Below are positions 11,504 to 18,804 of a DNA stretch of 45,334 nt, one piece after another; the stretch's first letter is position 1; each line of letters opens with the position of its first letter. The DNA lies in assembly GCA_028700325.1 (NCBI GenBank), contig JAQVSV010000012.1, positions 1 to 45,334 on the forward strand, given 5' to 3'. The notes under the pieces were generated by a model that was not told the origin of the DNA, did not search any database, and was given only the letters and a program-made list of their open reading frames with translations. Both the position numbers and the translations under genes were made by a program. The DNA comes from Elusimicrobiaceae bacterium (lineage in GTDB: Bacteria > Elusimicrobiota > Elusimicrobia > Elusimicrobiales > Elusimicrobiaceae).

Positions 11504-12652
11504 ATGGCACAGGAACATATAGATTTTTCCGATGTTGAAAACAAAACCGCCGCGCTGGCAAGGAAGCTCGATAATCTTGAGTCGCTTCTGGACATCGCCG
11601 GCAAGAAAAAAGAGATCGCAAGGAAAGAGGCTGAAACCACCGTGGACGGGTTTTGGGACGACACCGGATCCGCGGGCAAGGTTTCCAAGGAGCTGGCGGA
11701 TCTCAAGCGCGAAGTCGGCCGGTTTGAAAAAGTGAAAGCGGGGCTGGGCGATGTGTCAGCCCATTGCGAGCTGGCCCGCGAACTGGGCGATATTGCGGAA
11801 CTGCCCGAAGCGCTTAAAGCCGCGCAGGAACTGGAAAAAACGGTCGAACTGATAGATTTCGAGCTGAAACTTTCCGGCCCCAGCGACAGGTGCAGCGCTA
11901 TTTTAAGCGTGCACGCCGGAGCCGGCGGCACCGAAGCGTGCGACTGGGCGGATATGCTGCTGCGCATGTACCAGCGCTGGGCCGAGCAGCGCGGGTTCGG
12001 GTTCAAGATCACCGACCATCTCGCCGGGGAAGGCGCGGGCGTGCGCAACGTCACGGCGTTTGTGGAGGGCCGGTACGCCTACGGCTATCTGAAAAGCGAA
12101 ATGGGAGTGCACCGGCTCGTGCGGATTTCCCCGTTCGACGCGAACAAGCGGCGGCACACTTCGTTCGCGTCGTGCGACGTGCTGCCTGAAATGGAGGATG
12201 ATATTGATATCAAGATAGAGGACCGCGACATCAAGCTCGATACCTACCGGTCCGGCGGCGCGGGCGGACAGAACGTCAACAAGGTGGAAACCGCGGTGCG
12301 GATAACGCATATTCCGTCCGGCGTGGTGATCGCCTGCCAGAGCGAGCGTTCCCAGCACCAGAACCGCGAAACCGCGATGAAGATGCTCAAGGCCCGGCTG
12401 TTTGAAATGGAGATGGACAAGAAACGCTCCGAAGCCGAGCGTCATTACGGCGAAAAAGGCGCGATCGCGTGGGGCAACCAGATCCGTTCGTATGTGTTCA
12501 TGCCGTACCAGCTGGTCAAGGACACCCGCACCGGCGAGGAAACTTCCGATATAGCGGGCGTGATGGACGGCAGGCTTGATCCGTTCATGCAGGCCTATCT
12601 TGAATGGCGCGTTTCCGGCGTCAAAAAACAGGGGTCAGGCCGCGATGACTGA
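11504..12652 (+). CDS. prfB: Peptide chain release factor 2, single uninterrupted frame
   Basis: 382 residues from ATG 11504, which has GGAG at 11494-11497. It shows the RF2 anticodon tripeptide S-P-F (in [10 protein letters not shown]) and the G-G-Q peptidyl-tRNA hydrolysis motif ([12 protein letters not shown]). It releases nascent chains at UGA and UAA. In many bacteria prfB contains an internal UGA and a +1 programmed frameshift near codon 25. Here the N-terminal region reads through in one frame with no in-frame UGA, so that autoregulation is absent. An upstream in-frame ATG at 11363 lies inside the deacetylase gene and is unlikely. The stop overlaps the start of the next gene by eight bases. 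Confidence 0.97.
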   Translation: MAQEHIDFSDVENKTAALARKLDNLESLLDIAGKKKEIARKEAETTVDGFWDDTGSAGKVSKELADLKREVGRFEKVKAGLGDVSAHCELARELGDIAELPEALKAAQELEKTVELIDFELKLSGPSDRCSAILSVHAGAGGTEACDWADMLLRMYQRWAEQRGFGFKITDHLAGEGAGVRNVTAFVEGRYAYGYLKSEMGVHRLVRISPFDANKRRHTSFASCDVLPEMEDDIDIKIEDRDIKLDTYRSGGAGGQNVNKVETAVRITHIPSGVVIACQSERSQHQNRETAMKMLKARLFEMEMDKKRSEAERHYGEKGAIAWGNQIRSYVFMPYQLVKDTRTGEETSDIAGVMDGRLDPFMQAYLEWRVSGVKKQGSGRDD

Positions 12653-13727
12653 CACTATAATACAATCCGTTTCCGTGCGGCCGCTGTCGGCCGCGCTCAA
12701 CCAGCCGTTCCGCATAGCCACCGGTTCGCACGCGCGGCTTGAAAACGCGCTGGTTTCCGTCACGCTGGCCGACGGGACTTCCGGGCACGGCGAAGCCGCG
12801 CCCGCGCCGCATATCACCGGCGAAACGCTCGCGGCCACCTTAAATGCCCTGCGCAAAATGGCCGCCCGGCTGGCGGGCCGCAGCTGCGCCGATTACTGGC
12901 GGCTGGCGCACGAGCTGCGCGAGGAGTTTCCGCTTAACCATGCCGCTTCAACCGCCGCCGAAATGGCGGTTCTGGACGCGCTTGCCCGGCATCTTGAAAT
13001 GCCGCTGCGCGATTTTTTCGGGCCGGGCCGTACGAACCCCGTGATAGACATGACGGTGGTTATCGGTTCGGTGGCGGAGGCCGGCAGGTCGGCCGCCGCG
13101 ATTTACAGGCGCGGAATCCGCGCTTTTAAAATAAAAGTGGGCTGCGATTTCGACGAGGACATAAACCGCGTGCTGGCCGTGCATAAAGCCGGGCGGGGCA
13201 GTCCCGTCTATCTCGACGCGAACGAGGGGTTTGACGCCGGTCAGTCGCTGGCGTTTCTTGCCGCGCTGAAAAAGCACGGGGTTGTGCCGGCATTTGTGGA
13301 ACAGCCGGTCAGACGCGGCGACTGGGAGGGGCTTGCAAAAGTCACCCGGTACGCGGGCGGAATCGGCTGCTGCGTGGGCACCGACGAAACGGTGCAGAAC
13401 CCGGACGACGCCGCGCGCGTTATCCGCACAAAAGCCGCGCACGCGATCAACCTGAAAACGATGAAGTTCGGGTTGCTCGGCTCGATGGAGCTGGCGCGGC
13501 TCGCCCAAGCGGCGGGGCTGAAGCTGATGATCGGCGGGATGATGGAAAGCGCGCTTTCGATGACGGCTTCGGCCCAGCTCGCGTCCGGCGTCGGCGGGTT
13601 CAGTTTTTTTGATCTGGACACGCCGCTTTTCATAAAGGATCGCGTCATGGCCGGCTGCACTCTTGCCTCCTGCGGAGTTTACCGGCTGGAAAAGATCAAA
13701 GCGGGCATCGGCGTCACGCCGGCGTAA
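12645..13727 (+). CDS. Dipeptide epimerase-like enolase-superfamily enzyme
   Basis: 360 residues from ATG 12645, overlapping the prfB stop by eight bases. The N-terminal capping domain contains G-H-G-E-A-A-P near residue 50. The barrel has the muconate-lactonizing-enzyme subgroup residues in order: F-K-I-K-V-G (K-x-K base), V-Y-L-D-A-N-E-G-F (metal Asp), F-V-E-Q-P-V (metal Glu), G-T-D-E-T-V (metal Asp), and N-L-K-T-M-K-F-G (second catalytic Lys). A G-G-M-M-E-S motif closes the barrel. This pattern fits L-Ala-D/L-Glu epimerases and related dipeptide epimerases, which recycle murein peptides or act on other dipeptides. Substrate specificity cannot be assigned without a close homologue. The same fold also includes o-succinylbenzoate synthase, but no menaquinone gene is nearby. 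Confidence 0.85.
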   Translation: MTDTIIQSVSVRPLSAALNQPFRIATGSHARLENALVSVTLADGTSGHGEAAPAPHITGETLAATLNALRKMAARLAGRSCADYWRLAHELREEFPLNHAASTAAEMAVLDALARHLEMPLRDFFGPGRTNPVIDMTVVIGSVAEAGRSAAAIYRRGIRAFKIKVGCDFDEDINRVLAVHKAGRGSPVYLDANEGFDAGQSLAFLAALKKHGVVPAFVEQPVRRGDWEGLAKVTRYAGGIGCCVGTDETVQNPDDAARVIRTKAAHAINLKTMKFGLLGSMELARLAQAAGLKLMIGGMMESALSMTASAQLASGVGGFSFFDLDTPLFIKDRVMAGCTLASCGVYRLEKIKAGIGVTPA

Positions 13728-14102
13728 CGGACCAGACTGCATGATAGCAGGAACTTTTGCAGGACTGTTTTAATGGCGCAGTTTTTAGGTTTTTACCGGG
13801 AACCCCGGGATATTGACATATAACCGGGATTCCAGGGATTATCACTTTGGGGAATTTCATATTCCAAACAGCGCTTTTCTTCGGGAACGGGCATTGGATA
13901 AAATGGTTTTTCAAGTCATGCAACCGCGAAATAATCAATATAGTCACGAAATACATGCGGGCGGGGATGGAGGAAACATAGGTGACGGAAGCGGCAATGG
14001 TTTTCGATAAACTCCTCTCCCGGCTGTCATAAATGGCAAAACGGAGCGCCTCAAAACGGAGTCCTGTATTTGTTTTGCACACTTTTTGCCCTGGCGGGCG
14101 GA
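13728..14102. other. AT-richer intergenic stretch with no supported gene
   Basis: This stretch has visibly lower GC than its flanks. Open frames on both strands are short or have no family resemblance, and none has a ribosome-binding site. It contains partly repeated motifs (ccgggaaccccgggat and ccgggattccagggat near 13796-13842) and a small inverted repeat, ggaat/attcc, near 13851-13865. It may be a decayed insertion or gene remnant. I could not identify it. Confidence 0.35.
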
Positions 14103-14133
14103 TTGCAAATAACCGGCTGTATTGTGCTATAAT
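14103..14133 (+). promoter_or_regulatory. Probable promoter of rplM-rpsI
   Basis: TATAAT at 14128-14133 is preceded by TGC, giving an extended -10. TTGCAA at 14103-14108 is a possible -35 with a longer than usual 19-base spacer. A start near 14140 would leave a leader of about 200 bases before rplM. Confidence 0.6.
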
Positions 14134-14139
14134 ATAAAA

Positions 14140-14340
14140 AGACGGAGGGCGGCTGTTCTGACGCTGCTTGGTTCCGCGCGTTCGTTCCGCCCCGAATGAG
14201 CGTTTGCGGCCCGGCAGTGCCGGCCCGAGGCTCCCGGTTGTTTGGGGGGGCGCGGGGTTTGCCAAACCCGCGCATTGCGCGCGGCACAATATTGCGCCGC
14301 TCAGCCGTTAAAACTAACAGGAAGTGACAAGCGTAAAATT
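14140..14340 (+). promoter_or_regulatory. Long, structured 5' leader of rplM-rpsI
   Basis: About 200 bases lie between the predicted transcription start and ATG 14341. They include a GC-rich inverted repeat around 14210-14225 (ccggca/tgccgg) and a stem of gcgggg-ttt pairing with aaacccgcg around 14250-14275. An AGGAAG-type site near 14320 lies about 13 bases before the ATG. Leaders of L13 operons are sites of ribosomal-protein feedback in some bacteria. The length and structure fit such control, but I do not recognise a described leader class. Confidence 0.4.
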
Positions 14341-14778
14341 ATGCACAAGACCTACTTACCTTCAGTGAATGAAGTTGAAGCCTCGCGCAAATGGCATTTT
14401 ATTGACGCCTCCTCCGATTCTCTCGGCCGGGTCGCCACCAAAATAGCCGGACTGCTCGTGGGCAAGCACAAAGTATTTTTCACCCCTCATATGGACTGCG
14501 GCGATTTCGTGGTCGTCACCAACGCGGACAAACTGCGGGTGACGGGCAACAAATCAGAGGACAAGTTCTACTTCCACCACACTGGTTACAGAGACGGGGC
14601 GAAAGTCGTGCCGTTCAGACGCCAGATGGAGAAAGATTCCACCAGGGTCATCGAACTGGCGGTCAAGAGAATGCTTGAAGCCAACAAGCTTCGAGCTCCC
14701 CGCCTCAAACGGCTGAAAGTGTACGCCAATGATGTTACGCCCTTCGCGCACCGCATGGGCGAGAAAGTGGAGAAGTAA
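14341..14778 (+). CDS. rplM: 50S ribosomal protein L13
   Basis: 145 residues, normal for L13. The N-terminal W-H-F-I-D-A-S-S-D-S-L-G-R-V-A-T-K-I-A corresponds to the family signature (W-x-x-V-D-A-x-x-x-x-L-G-R-L-A). It continues through G-D-F-V-V-V-T-N-A-D-K, Y-x-H-T-G-Y and the basic A-V-K-R-M-L segment. It is an early-assembling 23S rRNA-binding protein of the large subunit. An in-frame ATG at 14242 would add 33 residues with no family resemblance; the start at 14341 gives the family length. It forms the usual two-gene operon with rpsI, 15 bases downstream, and is preceded by a long leader. Confidence 0.97.
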   Translation: MHKTYLPSVNEVEASRKWHFIDASSDSLGRVATKIAGLLVGKHKVFFTPHMDCGDFVVVTNADKLRVTGNKSEDKFYFHHTGYRDGAKVVPFRRQMEKDSTRVIELAVKRMLEANKLRAPRLKRLKVYANDVTPFAHRMGEKVEK

Positions 14779-14793
14779 AAAGGAATGTCCAAT

Positions 14794-15195
14794 ATGACCG
14801 ATATAACCGAAATGAAATCCAGAACCGGCCGCCGGAAAACCTCCGTGGCGCAGGTTAAACTGCAGGAAGGCAAAGGCGCGGTGGTTGTCAACGAAAAACC
14901 GCTCGCCGAATATTTCCGCGGCTGCGAACGCTATCAGAAGACGGTGTCCGCTCCCATCACGCTTGTTGAAGAAGGCGGAAAATACGATTACAACGCAAAA
15001 GTCAACGGCGGCGGCATCTCCAGCCAGGCGGGCGCGCTGCGCCATGCCATCGCCCGCGCGCTGGCCGACATGAGCGACGAAATTCACGGCGCGATGAAAA
15101 AAGCCGGGTATCTGACCCGCGATTCCAGAATGGTGGAACGCAAGAAACCGGGTCAGCCGAAAGCGAGAAAACGGTTCCAGTATTCGAAGCGTTAA
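14794..15195 (+). CDS. rpsI: 30S ribosomal protein S9
   Basis: 133 residues from ATG 14794, which has AAGGA eight to nine bases upstream. An earlier in-frame ATG at 14785 directly abuts that site and is less likely. The sequence has T-G-R-R-K-T-S-V-A-Q-V, then G-G-G-I-S-S-Q-A-G-A-L-R-H-A-I-A-R-A-L, L-T-R-D-S-R-M-V-E-R-K-K, and the invariant C-terminal basic tail ending F-Q-Y-S-K-R, which reaches the P-site tRNA in the ribosome. It is a small-subunit head protein. Paired with rplM as in most bacteria and followed 25 bases later by a strong intrinsic terminator. Confidence 0.98.
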   Translation: MTDITEMKSRTGRRKTSVAQVKLQEGKGAVVVNEKPLAEYFRGCERYQKTVSAPITLVEEGGKYDYNAKVNGGGISSQAGALRHAIARALADMSDEIHGAMKKAGYLTRDSRMVERKKPGQPKARKRFQYSKR

Positions 15196-15219
15196 TTCCG
15201 GAGCAGTTTGAGCGGTTGA

Positions 15220-15251
15220 AAGCCGGACGGGTTTTCCCCGTCCGGCTTTTT
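15220..15251 (+). terminator. Intrinsic terminator of rplM-rpsI
   Basis: A perfect 11-bp stem (15221-15231 pairing with 15237-15247, loop ttttc) has an A upstream and a run of T (15247-15251) downstream. It lies 25 bases after the rpsI stop. Confidence 0.92.
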
Positions 15252-15252
15252 A

Positions 15253-15958
15253 CAAATTCCGCTCATGAAAACCCGGTGCCGGCCCGGCATAATGATTGCC
15301 GGCATGGCTCAAGCGGGGCAAACGGAGTCCGGACCAAAAGAACCCCCCCGGCTTGCCGGTAAAGCGTAATAACAACCGGCAGGCCAATGGCACAGCCGGG
15401 GGAGTTTCATTTTGTACGGGCAGTGTGAGGACGTGTGTATCGGCTCGGGCGGGGCAAACGACAGGCTGTGCCGAGCGAAACCGCCGCGCCGCAAGCCGGG
15501 CGCAAGGTATCGCGCCGCGGGTTTTCAGTATTCCGCTGTTTCCGAAAACATTGCCGATGGGCCATTGGCCCGGCAGGGCTATGCAACGCCGCGGTTGCGC
15601 AGGCGGCGGACGGTTGTCCGCCGCAAAGAAAGCTCCGGTTCCCGGGCAAGAAAAAACATTTGCCGGCGTGCCGCCGGCGCCGCCGGAGAAGGTTCAGCTG
15701 TTCCATTCGCGCCTGCGCCCGTGTTTGCGGGCGACGCCGGAACGGTTGTCGGCAGGTTCGCGTGACGGCGGACGGGGTATTTACAGGCCGGGCGGCATTT
15801 GCGCCGGGGTCTGATTCAAATAGAGCCGGTTGGTGTTTCGTGCTAAAAGCGCCGGTAAAATTGAGAGTCGAGCGATATGCCGTGCGGGTTTTACGGGGGT
15901 TAACGCCGGGGAACGCTTCCGGAGCAGCGCCGGACGCGGTTTTTCGGATAATGTTAAA
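15253..15958. other. Gene-free region rich in inverted repeats; possible structured RNA
   Basis: About 700 bases between the rpsI terminator and the end of the methyltransferase gene carry no convincing coding sequence. The open frames here have no recognisable protein character and overlap in several phases. The region holds many perfect hairpins: a nested structure at 15345-15402, a 9-bp stem at 15603-15624, and a cgcccg/cgggcg stem near 15716-15735. I looked for the conserved cores of RNase P RNA, tmRNA, SRP RNA and a B12 riboswitch and did not find them on either strand. It could be a structured non-coding RNA or a decayed region. Confidence 0.4.
15345..15402 (+). repeat. Nested inverted repeat (two stacked helices)
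   Basis: An outer 9-bp helix pairs 15345-15353 with 15394-15402, and an inner 7-bp helix pairs 15354-15360 with 15375-15381. They enclose an AT-richer loop and leave a 12-base asymmetric bulge. The 3' side is followed by AGTTTCATTTTG. The arrangement looks like folded RNA, possibly a terminator, but does not match a class I know. Confidence 0.45.
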
Positions 15959-16765
15959 TCAGTGCTGCTGTTTCATGAACACGAATTCGTTGCAGCCGTG
16001 CCCGCCGCCGACCGTGCGCAGTGCGCGCAGCGCGAATCCGCGCGCATGGCAAAAGTCGAATATCTCTTCCGGTTTGGCGACCTCGAAGGGGTACCCGCCG
16101 GCCCAGTCAACGGCATCATGCCAGGCATGCATTCCGCGTTCGTGTTCCGGGGCGAGCGTGCGCGTGACCGCCCGTTTTATCGCTGTCAGCGTGTGAAACC
16201 GCGCGGCCACCAGCGCGGCCAGAGCCGGCCGAACGATGCGCGGCGCGGCGACATAGAGCCGTTTAAAGTTTTTCCACCGGGTGCTTCGCGCACCCTGATC
16301 GTTGTAAATGGCGATAAAAAGCAGGCCGTTGTTTTTCACTGCCGCCGCGGTGTTTTCGAGAGCGGAGCGCATGGCGCCGGTATGATGCAGCACGCCCCAC
16401 GAATATACTATGTCAAACTGGCGGAGTGATTCGATGTACCCGCGGTCGAGCACGGAGCCCTGCCCGATTGTCCAGTTGCTGTCATCCGGCCGGAACCTGC
16501 CGCGCAGTTCAAGCGCGCAGGCGACGGACTGCGGATCGTAATCGAAAGAATGCACCGTCGCGCCCAGATTGCGGGCCGCCAGCGAAAACAAACCGCTGCC
16601 GCAGCCGATATCAAGGAAGGTTTTCCCGGCGAAAGAGTCCAGCCCGGTTTTTTCCAGCAGGCTGGCCTGAGCCTGACGGATCCGGGCGGGGTTAAGACAT
16701 TCTATAAACCGGCGCCAGTTCGCGCCGAATGCAAAACGGATGTCGTTGCTTGAGTGGGGTGCCAT
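15959..16765 (-). CDS. Class I SAM-dependent methyltransferase
   Basis: 268 residues from ATG 16765. An in-frame ATG at 16774 would lie within the -10 box. The Rossmann-fold SAM site is clear: motif I F-L-D-I-G-C-G-S-G-L-F-S (near residues 65-76), the acidic end of strand 2 in H-S-F-D-Y-D-P-Q-S-V, and motif IV-like F-D-I-V-Y-S-W-G-V-L-H-H-T-G, a UbiG/Coq-like pattern. The C-terminal half (W-K-N-F-K-R-L-Y, then W-A-G-G-Y-P-F-E-V-A-K-P-E-E-I) resembles methyltransferases found in envelope-glycan loci. The substrate is unknown. It is divergent from a second asparagine synthetase, about 150 bases away. Confidence 0.85.
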   Translation of the reverse strand: MAPHSSNDIRFAFGANWRRFIECLNPARIRQAQASLLEKTGLDSFAGKTFLDIGCGSGLFSLAARNLGATVHSFDYDPQSVACALELRGRFRPDDSNWTIGQGSVLDRGYIESLRQFDIVYSWGVLHHTGAMRSALENTAAAVKNNGLLFIAIYNDQGARSTRWKNFKRLYVAAPRIVRPALAALVAARFHTLTAIKRAVTRTLAPEHERGMHAWHDAVDWAGGYPFEVAKPEEIFDFCHARGFALRALRTVGGGHGCNEFVFMKQQH

Positions 16766-16772
16766 GCCGCTC

Positions 16773-16778
16773 ATTATA
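16773..16778 (-). promoter_or_regulatory. -10 box of the methyltransferase gene, seven bases before ATG
   Basis: On the minus strand a perfect TATAAT (16778 to 16773) ends seven bases before ATG 16765. TTAGAC, 17 bases upstream (16801-16796), is a possible weak -35. There is no Shine-Dalgarno before the ATG. Transcription from this box would start at about the ATG, giving a leaderless message. Confidence 0.5.
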
Positions 16779-16896
16779 CAATTTTCAGTCTTGCTGTCTA
16801 AATGTCCGAACCGGTTTGAACGGACGCGCTGTTTGAGCGAGCCGATCCGGGGCCGGGGTTTCCATAGTACCTCGGCGCGCGGAATATTTGTTATCA

Positions 16897-16902
16897 TATA
16901 CT
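16897..16902 (+). promoter_or_regulatory. Probable -10 box of the second asparagine synthetase gene
   Basis: TATACT lies 16 bases before ATG 16919, so the 5' leader would be about ten bases. There is no clear -35 and no good Shine-Dalgarno. It is placed within the divergent region shared with the methyltransferase gene. Confidence 0.4.
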
Positions 16903-16918
16903 CGCAGCGACCAGTGTT

Positions 16919-18793
16919 ATGTGCGGAATTTGCGGAATTATTTCGTCTGATCTTGCCGTCTCGCCAGACCGGGTGAAGGCGCGTCTGTGCCGTATGCGCG
17001 GCGCGCTGGCCCACCGCGGTCCGGATGACGATGGCGAGTTTTTCAGCGGGCCAGCCGCGCTCGGATTCCGCAGGCTCTCCATTCTTGATCTTGAAAACGG
17101 GCATCAGCCCATGGTTTCGCCCTGCGGAAAATACGCTATTGTTTTCAACGGCGAGATTTACAACCATCTGGAGCTGAGGCCGGAACTGGAAGCGGCGGGT
17201 TTTCTGTTCCGCACGCACGCCGACACCGAAACCCTGCTCTGCGGGCTTATGCGCCACGGCGCGCCGTTCATCAGGCGGCTGAGCGGGATGTTCGCGTTCA
17301 TGTTCTGGGACGAAACCGCCCGGCGCGTTATAATCTCGCGCGATCATGCGGGCATAAAGCCCTGCTATTACAGCGTTCAGACCGGCGAATTCGTTTTTTC
17401 CTCGGAACTGCGCTCATTGCTTGAAGGCGGGGTGAAAGCGGAATGGGACTATGCCGCCGTCGGCGATTACCTGCGGTTCGGGTTCGTCCATTCGCCAAGC
17501 ACTGTTTTCAGAGGAATAAAAAAACTGCCGCCCGGGCATTACGCGGAGTTTGCGCTGCCCGCGCCCGGCTCGGCGATCGAGCCGCCGCAAATCGTAAAAT
17601 ACCATACCGTGACGCCGTGCGACGATGCCCGGGAGCCGGATTTTGACGGCGCCGTCAACGGACTGGATGCAATTTTGAACGCGAGCGTTAAGCGGCACCT
17701 GTTAAGCGACGTGCCGGTGGGGGCGTTCCTGTCGGGCGGGGTGGATTCGAGCGTGCTGGCCGCCATGATGGTGCGCCACGCGGGCGGGCGCGTAAAAACG
17801 TTTTCGATCGGTTTTACGGGCGCGCGGCGCGGCATGGACGAGTCGGCCCACGCGCTGGCGGTGGCCAGGCACATCGGTTCGCGGCATTATCCGCTTATGC
17901 TGGACGCGGGCGTGCTGGCCCGGATACCGGAACTGATGCGCGCGATGGACGAACCGATCGGAGATTCCGCGCTGCTGCCCACGCTTCTGCTCAGCGACTA
18001 CGCGCGCAAAGAGGTAAAGGCCGTTCTGTCCGGCGAAGGAGCCGACGAGCTGTTCGGCGGGTACAACCGCTACAAGGCTGCCGCTCTGTCATATCGCGTG
18101 AACTCGCTGCCGGAGCCGGTGAAAGAGGCCGTGCGCTGGTATTTCAGCCGGTGGGGCAAAAACGGGTTTTTCAGGGCGGTTCCGTTTAAGGACAAAACGG
18201 CGTGGACCCGCGCGGCGGTCCATTCCGGCGACGCGCGGATAAAAGAGTTGCTCGCGCCGGAATTTGCGGCGCGGCTGGAATGCGAAACCGGCTGGATGAA
18301 TGTGCTGGACGCGGCTTGCGGGGAAGGGTTTAACGGGGTCCTGCTGTCCGATTTAAGGACGGTGCTGGCCGACTGCCTGCTGATGAAGTCCGACAAGGCC
18401 ACCATGGCCGCCGGCATTGAAGCGCGGGTGCCGTTCCTTGACCCGGCGGTGATTGAGTTTGCCTATAACCTGCCTCCGGGGTTCAAGATCCGGCGGTTCA
18501 AGAGCAAATGGATTCTGCGCGCGCTGGCCGGCCGCTATGTGCCGGAAAACATCGCGCTGCGCAGCAAGCACGGGTTCTGGGCGCCGTGGGAGGAGTGGAT
18601 CGGTTCGGATCCCGCGGAACTGCATGCCGCGCTCGAAACGCCCGCGCTGGCGGAAATTTTCGACACGCGCAAATTCGGCTCGGATTTGCGCGACAAGGCC
18701 CGCGGCGGGCGAGGACATGACGCCGGGCTGATGTTTCGCGCCGGCATACTGGCTTTGTGGCGCGCCAGTTTGCGGACGCAGGCATTTTACTGA
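16919..18793 (+). CDS. asnB: Asparagine synthetase (glutamine-hydrolysing), second copy
   Basis: 624 residues, again beginning M-C-G-I (Cys2 nucleophile) with H-R-G-P-D-D-D and F-N-G-E-I-Y-N in the glutaminase domain. The synthetase domain has S-G-G-V-D-S-S at about residues 272-278, S-G-E-G-A-D-E-L-F-G-G-Y-N-R-Y (the family's Glu-Gly-x-Asp-Glu loop) and K-A-T-M-A-A-G-I-E-A-R-V-P-F-L-D. It differs clearly from the copy at 4273, which has G-D-G-G-D-E at the equivalent loop, so this is an old paralogue or separately acquired gene and not a recent duplicate. It begins a run with two UshA-like genes (11 and 41 base gaps) and diverges from a methyltransferase. It could make asparagine or amidate a glycan or peptide; the context does not decide. 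Confidence 0.9.
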   Translation: MCGICGIISSDLAVSPDRVKARLCRMRGALAHRGPDDDGEFFSGPAALGFRRLSILDLENGHQPMVSPCGKYAIVFNGEIYNHLELRPELEAAGFLFRTHADTETLLCGLMRHGAPFIRRLSGMFAFMFWDETARRVIISRDHAGIKPCYYSVQTGEFVFSSELRSLLEGGVKAEWDYAAVGDYLRFGFVHSPSTVFRGIKKLPPGHYAEFALPAPGSAIEPPQIVKYHTVTPCDDAREPDFDGAVNGLDAILNASVKRHLLSDVPVGAFLSGGVDSSVLAAMMVRHAGGRVKTFSIGFTGARRGMDESAHALAVARHIGSRHYPLMLDAGVLARIPELMRAMDEPIGDSALLPTLLLSDYARKEVKAVLSGEGADELFGGYNRYKAAALSYRVNSLPEPVKEAVRWYFSRWGKNGFFRAVPFKDKTAWTRAAVHSGDARIKELLAPEFAARLECETGWMNVLDAACGEGFNGVLLSDLRTVLADCLLMKSDKATMAAGIEARVPFLDPAVIEFAYNLPPGFKIRRFKSKWILRALAGRYVPENIALRSKHGFWAPWEEWIGSDPAELHAALETPALAEIFDTRKFGSDLRDKARGGRGHDAGLMFRAGILALWRASLRTQAFY

Positions 18794-18804
18794 CGGGAGG
18801 AAAG

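Noticed and set aside
13714-14289. Open frame on the minus strand across the AT-rich gap
   Set aside because: It covers the rplM promoter and leader and part of the epimerase end, and its translation resembles no protein family I know.
15300-15800. Possible RNase P RNA, tmRNA or SRP RNA
   Set aside because: An acggagtccgga stretch recalls the RNase P core but lacks the conserved flanking bases. No tmRNA T-arm or SRP tetraloop motif was found on either strand.
15296-15814. Overlapping open frames in the gene-free region after rpsI
   Set aside because: Three frames are open together, products are Arg/Pro/Gly-rich without domains, and no ribosome-binding sites occur. This is typical of GC-rich non-coding DNA.
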